From Lacibacter sp. H375 (GTDB taxonomy: Bacteria; Bacteroidota; Bacteroidia; Chitinophagales; Chitinophagaceae), in NCBI RefSeq assembly GCF_037892425.1, contig NZ_JBBKTT010000001.1, forward strand, positions 3,224,001-3,288,000: a stretch of 64,000 nt of DNA. Reading direction: 5' to 3'. The notes beneath the pieces were generated by a model. It was not told the DNA's origin. It made no database searches and saw only the letters and a program-made list of their open reading frames with translations. This document shows positions 33,378 through 42,598 of the stretch, piece after piece (position 1 is the stretch's first letter; each line of letters starts with the position of its first letter). The position numbers and the translations under genes were made by a program.

Positions 33378-35783
33378 ATGAAATTACGATTGTTCTTATG
33401 TTTATTTCTATTAATCACCTGCATTGTCAATGCACAGGTAAACACAGCTCAACAATTTTCTATAAGTGGAATAGTGAAAGATGAAAAAGGGAAAGCTATT
33501 GCGCTTGCAACGGTGAGTGTTTATAAAACAGCTGATTCAGTTCTTCTTACTGCAACTGCAACAGATGAAAAAGGAAGATTTAGTGTAAGTGTTAATCCTG
33601 GCTCTTATTATTTAGCAGTAACATTTCTTTCCTACCAGGAAAAGAAACCAAGCAATGTTGTGGTTGATAAAAATGTAAATCTTGGAACAATTGTATTGCA
33701 GGAAACTGTAAAACAAATGTCGGAGATCGTAGTTACGTCCGATAAAAAGATGATGGAACTGAAACTGGATAAACGCATCTATAATGTAAGCCAGGATGTA
33801 AGTAATATCGGGGCAAATGCATCTGAGATATTGGCGAATATCCCTTCAGTAACGGTGGACCCAGACGGCAACGTAAGTTTAAGAGGCAGCGAAGGTGTGC
33901 GTATTCTGATCGATGGGAAACCATCTGCATTAACAGGATTGCGTAGTACCGATGCACTGCGTAACCTGCAGGGAGCAATGATCGAACGGATAGAAGTGAT
34001 CACCAACCCGTCTTCACGTTATGATGCGGCGGGTGAAACAGGCATCATCAATATCATACTCAAGAAAAATAAAACTAGAGGCTTCAATGGAAATTTCACA
34101 GGAACCATTGGCTATCCTTCAAATTTCAGTGGAGCATACAGCATCAACTACCGCACGCAGAAGATGAATCTATTCTCAAGCTTTGGAAGTAATTATCGAC
34201 AAAATCCGGGCAATGGTTCTTCCACACAACAGTTCAGCAGTGTAGATACAAGTTTTATTTATAATCAAACGCAGAACCGAACAAGACGTGATTTCTCTGT
34301 TAACTTTATGGCGGGTATTGATTATTACATTTCGTCAAACACAACTTTCACGGGTTCTTTTTTAATAGATGGTGGCAGAGAAAATAATCTCAATAAATTA
34401 TTATACGAAGATTTTAACAGCGTAGGGTCGTTAACGGGCAACAGTGAACGAACAGATGCCGAAACAGCTACCGAACGTGATACAGAGTTGTCATTTAATC
34501 TAACAAAGAAATTTCGAGGAGATAAGGAGCGAGAATGGACCACTGATTTTAAATGGACAAACAGTGGTGAAAAAGAAAGCTCAGACTATCTTCAAATATT
34601 TTCTGATGGTACAAAACCATTGTCGCAGAGATCGGGTAATCCTGCATACGAAGACAATCTCCTATTGCAAACAGATTACAGTCATGCATTTGGTAAAGAC
34701 GGAAAGTTTGAGACAGGCTTGAAAGGAACTATCCGGAGAATTACGAATGAATTTTTAGTTGAAGAACAGACTGCCAATGGCAATTGGATTACACTGCCAG
34801 CTTTTGATAATAATATGGAATTTATTGAGCAAGTGTATGCAGTGTATGGGCTACTTGGTAATAAAGTAAAAAACTTGTCCTATCAATTTGGTTTGCGTGG
34901 AGAATTAACAGCCATGCGTACAGGGTTAGTAAAAACAAATGAGATCAATGAACGGCGGTATGTAAATCTTTTTCCTTCAGCAAGTTTATCTTATGCACTT
35001 GATGAAAAAAATACCTTGCAATTGAGTTATAGTTACCGGATCAACCGACCTGATTTTCGTAACCTTACGCCGTTTGCTGATTTTTCTGATCCACGTGTTT
35101 ACTTCGTTGGTAACCCTAACCTCAATCCAGAATTCACACATTCAATGGAAGCTGGTCATTTGCTTGAATGGGAAAAAGGTTCTTTGCTTTCGGGTGTTTA
35201 CTACCGTTACAAAACAGGCGTGGTAGAGCGCATACGTACTATTGATACGGTTACTGGTATCAGCAATATCATACCAATTAATCTGTCAACACAAAAGGAG
35301 TTAGGTGCTGAAATAACGTTTGCTGTTACAGCAGCATCGTGGTGGAAGATCAACAGCACAATAAATTTCTTTCGTGCAGTTGCAAATGGAAGATATGAGG
35401 ATAAGGAATTGAATAGTGAAACTATATCGTGGACCAACCGCACAACGTCACGCATGACATTTTTTAAAGACCTCGATTTCCAGGCATCCGTAAATTATCA
35501 ATCGCCACGCATAACAACGCAGGGTAAAACGTTGGCCATCTATTCAATTGATCTGGGATTAGTAAAAGACATTTTTAAAGGTAAGGGTACACTTACATTC
35601 AATGTGCGTGATTTGATGAACAGCCGACGAAGAAGAACAGTTGTAGATATTCCCGGCTACTATTCCAACTCTGATTTTTTATGGCGGCCACGGCAAATGA
35701 CATTGACGCTTAACTTCCGCATCAACCAACAAAAGATACAACGGGATAACGATGACAATGATAATGGAAATATTGAAGGATAA
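33378..35783 (+). CDS. TonB-dependent receptor of the outer-membrane beta-barrel family (OMP_b-brl_3)
   Basis: The 801-residue protein has a signal peptide (ending IVNAQ), a carboxypeptidase-regulatory-like domain (about 27-110, FSISGIVKDEKGKAIALATV), a plug domain (about 118-225, with ASEILANIPSVTVDPDGNVS and RGSEGVRILIDGKPSALTG), and a large beta barrel (about 240-790) ending near WRPRQMTLTLNFRINQQ. No SusD-like partner is encoded next to it. It is not a SusC-type nutrient transporter but a shorter variant common in Bacteroidota; the substrate is unknown. exbB/exbD, which could energise it, lie 19 kb away in the window. Confidence 0.9.
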   Translation: MKLRLFLCLFLLITCIVNAQVNTAQQFSISGIVKDEKGKAIALATVSVYKTADSVLLTATATDEKGRFSVSVNPGSYYLAVTFLSYQEKKPSNVVVDKNVNLGTIVLQETVKQMSEIVVTSDKKMMELKLDKRIYNVSQDVSNIGANASEILANIPSVTVDPDGNVSLRGSEGVRILIDGKPSALTGLRSTDALRNLQGAMIERIEVITNPSSRYDAAGETGIINIILKKNKTRGFNGNFTGTIGYPSNFSGAYSINYRTQKMNLFSSFGSNYRQNPGNGSSTQQFSSVDTSFIYNQTQNRTRRDFSVNFMAGIDYYISSNTTFTGSFLIDGGRENNLNKLLYEDFNSVGSLTGNSERTDAETATERDTELSFNLTKKFRGDKEREWTTDFKWTNSGEKESSDYLQIFSDGTKPLSQRSGNPAYEDNLLLQTDYSHAFGKDGKFETGLKGTIRRITNEFLVEEQTANGNWITLPAFDNNMEFIEQVYAVYGLLGNKVKNLSYQFGLRGELTAMRTGLVKTNEINERRYVNLFPSASLSYALDEKNTLQLSYSYRINRPDFRNLTPFADFSDPRVYFVGNPNLNPEFTHSMEAGHLLEWEKGSLLSGVYYRYKTGVVERIRTIDTVTGISNIIPINLSTQKELGAEITFAVTAASWWKINSTINFFRAVANGRYEDKELNSETISWTNRTTSRMTFFKDLDFQASVNYQSPRITTQGKTLAIYSIDLGLVKDIFKGKGTLTFNVRDLMNSRRRRTVVDIPGYYSNSDFLWRPRQMTLTLNFRINQQKIQRDNDDNDNGNIEG

Positions 35784-35788
35784 ATAAT

Positions 35789-36286
35789 TTATACGTCCTT
35801 CTCTGCAAACGACAGTTCAATTTTAGAGATATTAGCTTCAACTTTACGGTACTGTACACCTGCCGTATCAAGCATGCGCCTTGATGCCAATGAAGTATCG
35901 CTGCCATTATATTTATCAGACAGATATATTACTTCTGTAATACCTGATTGAATAATTGCTTTCGCACATTCATTACAAGGAAACAATGCAGTATAAATTC
36001 TGCAGCCGTGCAGATCCATGCCAATGTTATTAAGGATGGCATTCAGTTCTGCATGGCACACATATGGATATTTTGTTTGCAGAAAATCGCCTTGCTTATC
36101 CCATGGAAATTCATTGTCATCGCAACCAGCAGGCAAACCATTATAACCCGCTCCAACGATCTTGTTTTTTGTATTCACAATACAAGCACCCACCTGTGTT
36201 GCGGGATCTTTACTTCGTTTTGCAGAAAGTAAGGCCACGCCCATAAAATATTCATCCCAGGAAATGTAGTTAGTTCGTTTGCTCAT
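35789..36286 (-). CDS. Deoxycytidylate (dCMP) deaminase family protein
   Basis: The 165-residue protein matches ComEB/dCMP deaminase. The zinc site is His78-Glu80 in CHAELN with Cys104 and Cys107 in [10 protein letters not shown]. Upstream, [20 protein letters not shown] and [12 protein letters not shown] are typical of this deaminase group and not of cytidine deaminase. It makes dUMP for dTTP synthesis. The gene is convergent with the receptor gene, 5 bp apart. Confidence 0.92.
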   Translation of the reverse strand: MSKRTNYISWDEYFMGVALLSAKRSKDPATQVGACIVNTKNKIVGAGYNGLPAGCDDNEFPWDKQGDFLQTKYPYVCHAELNAILNNIGMDLHGCRIYTALFPCNECAKAIIQSGITEVIYLSDKYNGSDTSLASRRMLDTAGVQYRKVEANISKIELSFAEKDV

Positions 36287-36705
36287 TTTTTAAATAGAAT
36301 GCTTTAGTGAGATTTAAGGCGGCGAAGGTAATGTGAAACGTGGTTTTAACGCAGACGAAAACTTCTTTGCCTTACAGTTTCAAAAATTATTAATTAATAA
36401 TTCGAATAATCCCAAGTGAAACAATCACTTATACCCCAATCGTACTTTTACCAAGTATTTTGTCTATTTAGCTCCTGACGAATTTTACTAGTTTTACATC
36501 GAATTAGTAAGTGTTTATATCTATCCAATCCCAATGAAAATGAATAATACCTTGGCATTTACCCTTATTCAGTTTCATAAGTATTTACGGGATTCGATTA
36601 AAATGAACAAACCGAAAGGTTGCTGATTACGTAGTTAAAAACCGTATATCAACTATCTGTTCATCGTATCAACACGTAAGAATTCAGTAATTCTAATCTG
36701 TACTT
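36287..36705. other. 419-bp AT-rich intergenic region between divergent genes
   Basis: No gene is supported. An exact 18-bp palindrome AATTATTAATTAATAATT lies at 36385-36402. It is AT-only and may be chance or a protein-binding site. The promoter of the T9SS cargo gene is expected here. Confidence 0.45.
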
Positions 36706-38727
36706 ATGAAACATTTTTTATCCGTAATTATTCTGCTTGCAATTAACAGCACGGTTGGTAATGCACAATTATCAAATGGTGGAACACTCGCCAATTTTAC
36801 AATAGATGCCGATACAAAAGTCGGTTACGCAAAATTTGGTACCACAACACTTCTTGCCTACAATAACGACGATTGGTTTCTGCCAGCTTCCTACTCTGGA
36901 ACCGGGAAAGGTGTAATAGATACCACCGGGGCATCAGCTTTCAGAACACGTTTGATGGCGGGTAATAATATTTCATTCAGCCGCAGAATGAATGTAGTGA
37001 ATAACACTGTTGTTAACGGCAGAATATGGGTTGATGGTTTGTATGTAAGAGACTATATAGGCAGCAACATCGATTCATTGAACATGTCTTATGACAGTAC
37101 TACGTTTGGCAATGCCGCTAAAAACGCCGGTAACCCAAATACGAACTGGAATGTAGGTACACAAACTATCCCGGGTAAAAATGATCTGATTGATGGCTTT
37201 GCCCATTTGCGCAGAGATGGAAGTTCCCCAAGTGATTCTTTATGGATGAACTTTGCAATAAGCACTCTTGGTGTGTTAGGCACACGTTATTATGATATTG
37301 AGCTTTTCAAAAAATCATGTGTTTATAACAGTACAACTGGTTTATTCAGTACTGGTGGTACAGAAGGTGGACATTCAGAATGGAAATTTAATGCCAGCGG
37401 TCAAATAATTCAGACAGGTGACCTTATCATTTCAGCAACATTCAGCCCAGGTTCTGCTCCTGTACTCGATATCAGGATATGGGTTTCTGCAACAACGCAC
37501 AGCACAGTAAACCCTGCTTTTTTCAATTTCAATTCTAATTTCGATATGCCATCCGGTGGTAGCTATGGCTATGCGCAGATTGTATCAAACGCAAATACTA
37601 CTGCCTTTGGTGCAGGAACTTCAAACTACAGTGGCGTAGAACTTATCGATACTACTTATGCTACGCCATGGGGTGCTACAACGTTTAATGCAACAAATAC
37701 ACAGCGAATCTGGTCGCAAAATTTCAATCAACTTCAATTAGTAGAAACTGGAATTAATTTAACCCGAATCGGATTAGATCCTTCATTGTACACAGCCTTG
37801 GGTATGGGTCAATGTTCGCCTTTATTCAATTCTGTTTTCTTTAAATCACGTTCATCTGCATCGTTTACATCAAACCTGCAGGATTTTATGGGCCCTTACG
37901 ATTTTGGCGCATTACCTGCTGCTTCAACCGTTGCTGCATCTTCTAATTTTCCGGCATTGTGTCCTAATAACCCTGTCAGTACATTGTTTGTAAACAATCC
38001 TGTTAGTACATCTCTCTACGAATGGAGCACACCCAATGGTAGTATTGCAACAAATCCAGCAGCAGGTACAACAATTGATATCAATGGTCCCGGTATTTAT
38101 TATGTTGCCCAACGCTTATTCAGTGGATGCGAAGTGTATGCAATAGACACAATACAGATCGTTTATACATCCGGAAGCTGTTCTATCTTGCCAAGCAGTA
38201 AAATTGAGATCAACGGAACAGTGAAAGCAAATAAAGCAATAGTTAGCTGGAGAGTTGAAGATGAATTACTTTCTTTAAGCAATAAGTTTGTGGTGGAGAG
38301 AACCATTAACAATAGTACTTATGCAACAGTTGCTGAGGTTAATGCAGAAGCAGGCAAAACTGTTTATTCTATTGATGATCTTCTTTCTGCTCCTGCTACC
38401 GGGTACAATTACCGGATTAGAATTGTTAAGAAAGATAATTCAGGCGCTTACTCTTCATCAATTCTTGTAAAGACAAAACACCTGGATAATGAAGTAAGTT
38501 TTTATCCTAACCCGGCTCAAAATGAGTTGAATTATTATACTGGAGCAACAGCAAAAAATGCACAGGTTGGTATCTATGATATTTCCGGCGCAGTATTGCA
38601 GCAGGCAACGTTTTCAGGTAATAATGTTCGGTTGAATATCAGTTTACTTAAATCCGGTACTTATTATTTAAAAGTGCAGCAACAGGATGGAAGCGAAGCG
38701 AAGTTGCACAAGTTTGTTAAACTCTAA
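36706..38727 (+). CDS. T9SS-secreted surface protein with type A sorting domain
   Basis: The 673-residue protein has a signal peptide (ending VGNAQ), a large Ser/Thr/Asn-rich beta domain of about 400 residues, an Ig-like segment (about 420-490, CSILPSSKIEINGTVKANKA), a fibronectin-like part, and a C-terminal type A sorting domain (about 600-673, VSFYPNPAQNELNYYTG to LHKFVKL). Cargo with such tails crosses the outer membrane by the type IX secretion system and is then fixed to the surface or released. The function of the large domain is not recognisable. Confidence 0.85.
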   Translation: MKHFLSVIILLAINSTVGNAQLSNGGTLANFTIDADTKVGYAKFGTTTLLAYNNDDWFLPASYSGTGKGVIDTTGASAFRTRLMAGNNISFSRRMNVVNNTVVNGRIWVDGLYVRDYIGSNIDSLNMSYDSTTFGNAAKNAGNPNTNWNVGTQTIPGKNDLIDGFAHLRRDGSSPSDSLWMNFAISTLGVLGTRYYDIELFKKSCVYNSTTGLFSTGGTEGGHSEWKFNASGQIIQTGDLIISATFSPGSAPVLDIRIWVSATTHSTVNPAFFNFNSNFDMPSGGSYGYAQIVSNANTTAFGAGTSNYSGVELIDTTYATPWGATTFNATNTQRIWSQNFNQLQLVETGINLTRIGLDPSLYTALGMGQCSPLFNSVFFKSRSSASFTSNLQDFMGPYDFGALPAASTVAASSNFPALCPNNPVSTLFVNNPVSTSLYEWSTPNGSIATNPAAGTTIDINGPGIYYVAQRLFSGCEVYAIDTIQIVYTSGSCSILPSSKIEINGTVKANKAIVSWRVEDELLSLSNKFVVERTINNSTYATVAEVNAEAGKTVYSIDDLLSAPATGYNYRIRIVKKDNSGAYSSSILVKTKHLDNEVSFYPNPAQNELNYYTGATAKNAQVGIYDISGAVLQQATFSGNNVRLNISLLKSGTYYLKVQQQDGSEAKLHKFVKL

Positions 38728-38762
38728 CACTTTCTCTTGTTAATTGATAGTTTGTTTATTGG

Positions 38763-38806
38763 TTAAATAAATGAAGCCTTGTAAAAACAAGGCTTCATTT
38801 ATTTAA
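38763..38806. terminator. Bidirectional terminator with a 20-bp perfect stem
   Basis: A perfect 20-bp stem (38763-38782 pairing with 38787-38806) has an AAAA loop; its core is GAAGCCTTGT/ACAAGGCTTC. A/T runs flank both sides. It lies between the convergent T9SS cargo gene and the M28 peptidase gene. Confidence 0.9.
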
Positions 38807-38818
38807 AAAGAGTTGGGT

Positions 38819-40384
38819 TTATCTGGCCGGTGCCGGTTTTGGCATTTCTTTTCTTGGTAATTTCTCTGCACGTTGTGCTGTGTTGTAAACAAACGTAGCA
38901 ACAATGGTTGCCATTTGTTTCAGATCATCAGCCACAAGGTGATCGTAACTATCCATTGTTGTATGATGCGTTCGTGTGTCATACTCAATTTCATCCTGGA
39001 TAAACTGGAAACCAGGAATACCTATTTCATTAAATGAAATATGATCGGTGCCACCAGTATTTTGTAAGGTGAGGGTAGAAGCACCTGCACTATGAAATGG
39101 TTCAAGCCATTTTGCAAAAATCGGTTGCACTGCAGCGTTACCTTCTAAATAAACACCTCTTATCTTTCCTGTTCCATTATCAATATTGTAGTAAGCAGAA
39201 ATTTTTCCTTGCTCGGGTTTTACTTCTTTGGTTACACGATCACCAACATTGTTTTTTATCCAGCCACGTGAACCAAGTAAACCCTGTTCTTCACCACTCC
39301 ATAATGCAATACGGATTGTGCGTTTTGGTTGCAGGTTCAATGTTTTCATAATGCGCATTACTTCAAGCATAACAGCACAGCCAGATGCGTTGTCTGTTGC
39401 ACCGGTTGAACCTTGCCAGCTGTCGAGATGGGCACCCAACATCACCACTTCATCTTTCAGTTTAGGATCAGTACCTTTTATTTCACCAATTACATTGTAA
39501 CCTTTCACATCGTTTCCTGTAAACTCTGATTGTACATCGAGATCAAGTGAAACGGTTGTACCCATATTCACCAAACGGTTGATGGTTTTCATGTCTTCAA
39601 ACGAAACAGCTATTTCCAAAATAGAAGGTTTACCATTGGTAAAATCAACACGATTGCCAGCAGGGCCTTGTACAAAAATAGTTCCATCGTGTGATGCAGG
39701 GCTGCTGGTTAAATAAGCAGCAGCACCTTCTTCAGTAATGAGTTGTTTAATGAGTGTGTTCAAACGTTGTGCAGCACCAAAGCGTGCAAATGCTTGCTGA
39801 TTGCCACCGGGACCCTGTGGCTGCGGATTAGGTTTATAATCAGCCATTTTTTTTAATTCGTCATCTGTATAACGATTTGCATCAGGCTTAAAACTGTGCT
39901 TGTATTCATCAATACGATTGACCAACACAACTTTGTCTGCTAGTTTTCCCTTGTATTGAACCAATTCAGTTGAATCTTTTACATTGATAACCACAACATC
40001 TGCTTTCACCAAACCTTTTGTGCTTTGTGTCCATGTTTTTGGATAAGCCATAATGGGTTTGTAGTAAGGAGCAGTCATAGCGATGTAACTTTTCTTCAGT
40101 TGCCAGCCCTGGCCAAAATCGCCCCATGCTTCTAAACCTGCTTTATCAGCACCCCATTTTTTCAATTGGTTCACAGCATAATTTGCTGCACGGAAATAAC
40201 CGGGTGAATTGGTCAAACGTGGACCGCTTACATCGGTAAGATGAAAAGCAATATCCATGATCTGCGAATTGGTAGTGCCTTCTTTAATGATCTTGTTGAT
40301 GATGTCAAGATCTGTTTTTTCTTCCTGGGCAAATACAGAAAAGGCGCTGAAGAGCAAGCCTGTGAAAAGCAAGAATTTTCTCAT
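38819..40384 (-). CDS. Secreted M28-family metallopeptidase
   Basis: The start at 40384 (MRKFLLFTGLLFSAFSVFAQ) gives a signal peptide; a 34-codon upstream extension has no support. The 521-residue protein has a protease-associated domain (about 130-270) inserted before or within the M28 catalytic domain. The zinc ligands are visible in MLGAHLDSWQGSTGATDNAS (His, Asp), WSGEEQGLLGSRGW (catalytic Glu and Glu ligand) and TGGTDHISF (Asp, His). Glutamate carboxypeptidase-like or aminopeptidase activity is expected in the periplasm or outside. The C-terminus is PRKEMPKPAPAR. Confidence 0.92.
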   Translation of the reverse strand: MRKFLLFTGLLFSAFSVFAQEEKTDLDIINKIIKEGTTNSQIMDIAFHLTDVSGPRLTNSPGYFRAANYAVNQLKKWGADKAGLEAWGDFGQGWQLKKSYIAMTAPYYKPIMAYPKTWTQSTKGLVKADVVVINVKDSTELVQYKGKLADKVVLVNRIDEYKHSFKPDANRYTDDELKKMADYKPNPQPQGPGGNQQAFARFGAAQRLNTLIKQLITEEGAAAYLTSSPASHDGTIFVQGPAGNRVDFTNGKPSILEIAVSFEDMKTINRLVNMGTTVSLDLDVQSEFTGNDVKGYNVIGEIKGTDPKLKDEVVMLGAHLDSWQGSTGATDNASGCAVMLEVMRIMKTLNLQPKRTIRIALWSGEEQGLLGSRGWIKNNVGDRVTKEVKPEQGKISAYYNIDNGTGKIRGVYLEGNAAVQPIFAKWLEPFHSAGASTLTLQNTGGTDHISFNEIGIPGFQFIQDEIEYDTRTHHTTMDSYDHLVADDLKQMATIVATFVYNTAQRAEKLPRKEMPKPAPAR

Positions 40385-40821
40385 GTTATTTGGTTTAAGG
40401 TTAAAGATATCTTTTGAAGAGGACCGTTTAGTTAGCAACTTAAGAAAGATGAGTGACATGTGTTGTTTTAATTCATGAAACGGCATAAACCACTGATTAG
40501 CGGAGTGCGATTGAAACTTTTTTTAGAAAAATCAAAAAAAATATTTGTTGAGGGTGATGCTGTTTTTTTTGATAATAAACTATCACAGCAATTGAAATCT
40601 GTTTAATTACAAAGCAAATAAAAGAGGATTAAAGTTCACATAAGTAAAATTTGCGCTCATTTTTTTCTTCAGTTAATTTTCTGCTTTACCCCACTTGGGT
40701 ATTGAATTGTGAACAATTGAAATGAAATCAATGTTTAATCAATCGTTTTGATTTCTTAAACAAAAAGTGATTCCATTTTTCACAACTGAGTCTTTTTTTA
40801 AACCATAAAACCATATAAAAG
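40385..40821. other. Intergenic region holding the rhodopsin promoter
   Basis: This 437-bp divergent spacer contains no supported gene. It contains the palindrome at 40702-40721 and a weak -7-like TCGTTTTG at 40743-40750. Several T-runs and A-runs give the region a very low GC content. Confidence 0.45.
40702..40721. promoter_or_regulatory. 20-bp imperfect palindrome upstream of the rhodopsin gene, possible operator
   Basis: TTGAATTGTGAACAATTGAA has two 9-bp arms around GA, with one mismatch. It ends 101 bp before the rhodopsin start codon. It could be an operator for light or nutrient regulation; no matching regulator gene is adjacent. Confidence 0.4.
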
Positions 40822-41562
40822 ATGTATTACACACTCCTTGAGATCTTACCGATCTCGAACGACAATTATGTTGCCTTTACTTTCTTTATCGGATGTATGG
40901 CAATGCTTGCGGCCTCTGTTTTTTTCTTTTTCGAAATGTGGAATACCGATAAGAAATGGAGAACATCCATTCTGGTATCCGGTCTTATTACGTTTATCGC
41001 TGCAGTACATTATTACTACATGCGGGATTACAATCTTGCTACGGGTCAATCACCAACATTCTTCCGTTATGTTGACTGGCTGTTAACCGTTCCTTTGATG
41101 TGTGTTGAGTTTTATCTCATTACAAAGAAGGCAGGTGCAAAAATGAGTTTGTTATGGAAATTGATCGCTGCTTCTGTGTTTATGCTCGTTACTGGTTACA
41201 TTGGAGAAGCCATTTATCCTACTGAAAAACAAAGCTGGATATGGGGCTTTGTAAGCGGTCTTGCTTATTTCTACATTGTTTATCTTATTTGGTTTGGCGA
41301 TGTTGCAAAGCTTGCAAACAATTCAGGTGCGGCGGTTGCAAAAGCAAATAAAACGCTTGCCTGGTTTGTATTGGTAGGCTGGGCAATTTATCCGATTGGA
41401 TATATTGCGGGAACAGAAGGCGGTTTGTTTGGTGTGAGAGTGTTAGAGGGATTGTCACTTGATGTTGTTTATAACATTGGTGATGCCATCAACAAAATCG
41501 GATTTGGGTTAGTTATATATGCACTCGCACAGAGTGATAAATCTTCAAGCGCACAGGCTTGA
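40822..41562 (+). CDS. Proton-pumping rhodopsin (proteorhodopsin/xanthorhodopsin type)
   Basis: The 246-residue seven-helix protein binds retinal through Lys225 in DAINKIGFGL. Helix C reads RYVDWLLTVPLMCVEF, so the proton acceptor is Asp85, then Thr89 and the donor Glu96 (the DTE triad of outward proton pumps), with His63 in AAVHYYYMR as the counter-ion partner. The colour-tuning site (proteorhodopsin Leu/Gln105) is Met93, a residue linked to green absorption. Gly142 in helix E aligns with bacteriorhodopsin Trp138 and xanthorhodopsin Gly156, which opens the fenestration used by carotenoid antennae. It is followed by a terminator and then blh. Confidence 0.96.
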   Translation: MYYTLLEILPISNDNYVAFTFFIGCMAMLAASVFFFFEMWNTDKKWRTSILVSGLITFIAAVHYYYMRDYNLATGQSPTFFRYVDWLLTVPLMCVEFYLITKKAGAKMSLLWKLIAASVFMLVTGYIGEAIYPTEKQSWIWGFVSGLAYFYIVYLIWFGDVAKLANNSGAAVAKANKTLAWFVLVGWAIYPIGYIAGTEGGLFGVRVLEGLSLDVVYNIGDAINKIGFGLVIYALAQSDKSSSAQA

Positions 41563-41570
41563 TGAATTCA

Positions 41571-41610
41571 AAACGGGAGTAGTGTGATTCTTTACTCCCG
41601 TTTCTTTTTA
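41571..41610 (+). terminator. Terminator between rhodopsin and blh
   Basis: A perfect 11-bp stem AAACGGGAGTA/TACTCCCGTTT with an 11-nt loop is followed by CTTTTTAATT. It lies 8 bp after the rhodopsin stop and 40-80 bp before blh, so blh expression depends on read-through or its own promoter. Confidence 0.85.
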
Positions 41611-41652
41611 ATTCGTGACAGTGATTGTTTTATTTCTACTAAACGGAAATTT

Positions 41653-42588
41653 ATGATAAGGATTCTGTTACTGTTGGTCGGGCTGTTGTTGCTGATCTTT
41701 CATGCTTATATTTCGCCACTTTCAACACAAACGCAGTTTGTTATTTTTTTAGTGGGAATTGTTTTGCTTGGTGTTCCTCATGGAGCTGCAGACTTATTAG
41801 TTGCCAACCAAACAGCCGATCATGCAAAAAGGAATTTTTCTAAATTTTCTTTCCTGTTTACCTATATCGGGCGTTTAGGAATGTTTGCTGCCATTTTATG
41901 GTTTTTTCCAGTGGTAGGAAATTTTCTTTTTATTGCCTTTGCGGCTTATCATTTTGGCGAAACCGATTTGCATCGTTTCAAAACAAATACTATTGCAGGA
42001 AAATTATTTGTATTCAGCTATGGCCTGCTCATACTCGGTGTTATTTTGTTACAGCATTTTCACGAGCTGAAACCGCTGTTTGCATTTTTTGAATCGGGCC
42101 GTGAAAATGAAAATCTGATTAGTTTTATTGACAGTAAAAAGTATCTGCTTTTATCAATTTGTACTGTGTTCTTTTTTGCTAGTACCTTTTTTTATTTCTC
42201 CAGTACGCCTAATGATCAAACTGATTCCGGCTATTTCCTTTTGCAGCTGGCTGTTTTGTTATTGTTGCTGTTTCATCTGCCTATGCTGATTGGGTTTACG
42301 TTTTATTTCATTGTGTGGCATTCGGTTTTATCACTTACCAACATAGTTATTTATCTCAGGCGTAACAATGTATATGCACCGGGTGTAATTTTGAAGCAGA
42401 TTGTATTTTATAGTGGTCTTGCAATGGCCGGAGTAAGTATGGTGGGTTTTGGTGGATTTATGTTTGTGAATACCAATACTATTCTGGTGTATGTATTTCT
42501 TGGTCTTGCAGTGCTTACAGCGCCGCATATGCAGATCATGCATGATATGTACAACCGTTTACGACTTGATAAGCAGCATGGGTTGTAA
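41653..42588 (+). CDS. blh: Blh/Brp family beta-carotene 15,15'-dioxygenase
   Basis: The enzyme cleaves beta-carotene into two retinal molecules, the chromophore of the neighbouring rhodopsin. The start at 41653 (MIRILLLLVGLLLLIFHAYI) was chosen because the upstream frame runs through the terminator. The 311-residue polytopic membrane protein has the conserved histidines in VPHGAADLL (His43), AYHFGETDLH (His100), VWHSVLSL (His223) and APHMQIMHDMY (His292, His297), thought to bind iron. No carotenoid synthesis genes (crtE, B, I, Y) are in the window. Confidence 0.94.
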   Translation: MIRILLLLVGLLLLIFHAYISPLSTQTQFVIFLVGIVLLGVPHGAADLLVANQTADHAKRNFSKFSFLFTYIGRLGMFAAILWFFPVVGNFLFIAFAAYHFGETDLHRFKTNTIAGKLFVFSYGLLILGVILLQHFHELKPLFAFFESGRENENLISFIDSKKYLLLSICTVFFFASTFFYFSSTPNDQTDSGYFLLQLAVLLLLLFHLPMLIGFTFYFIVWHSVLSLTNIVIYLRRNNVYAPGVILKQIVFYSGLAMAGVSMVGFGGFMFVNTNTILVYVFLGLAVLTAPHMQIMHDMYNRLRLDKQHGL

Positions 42589-42598
42589 CAGTTTGCTG

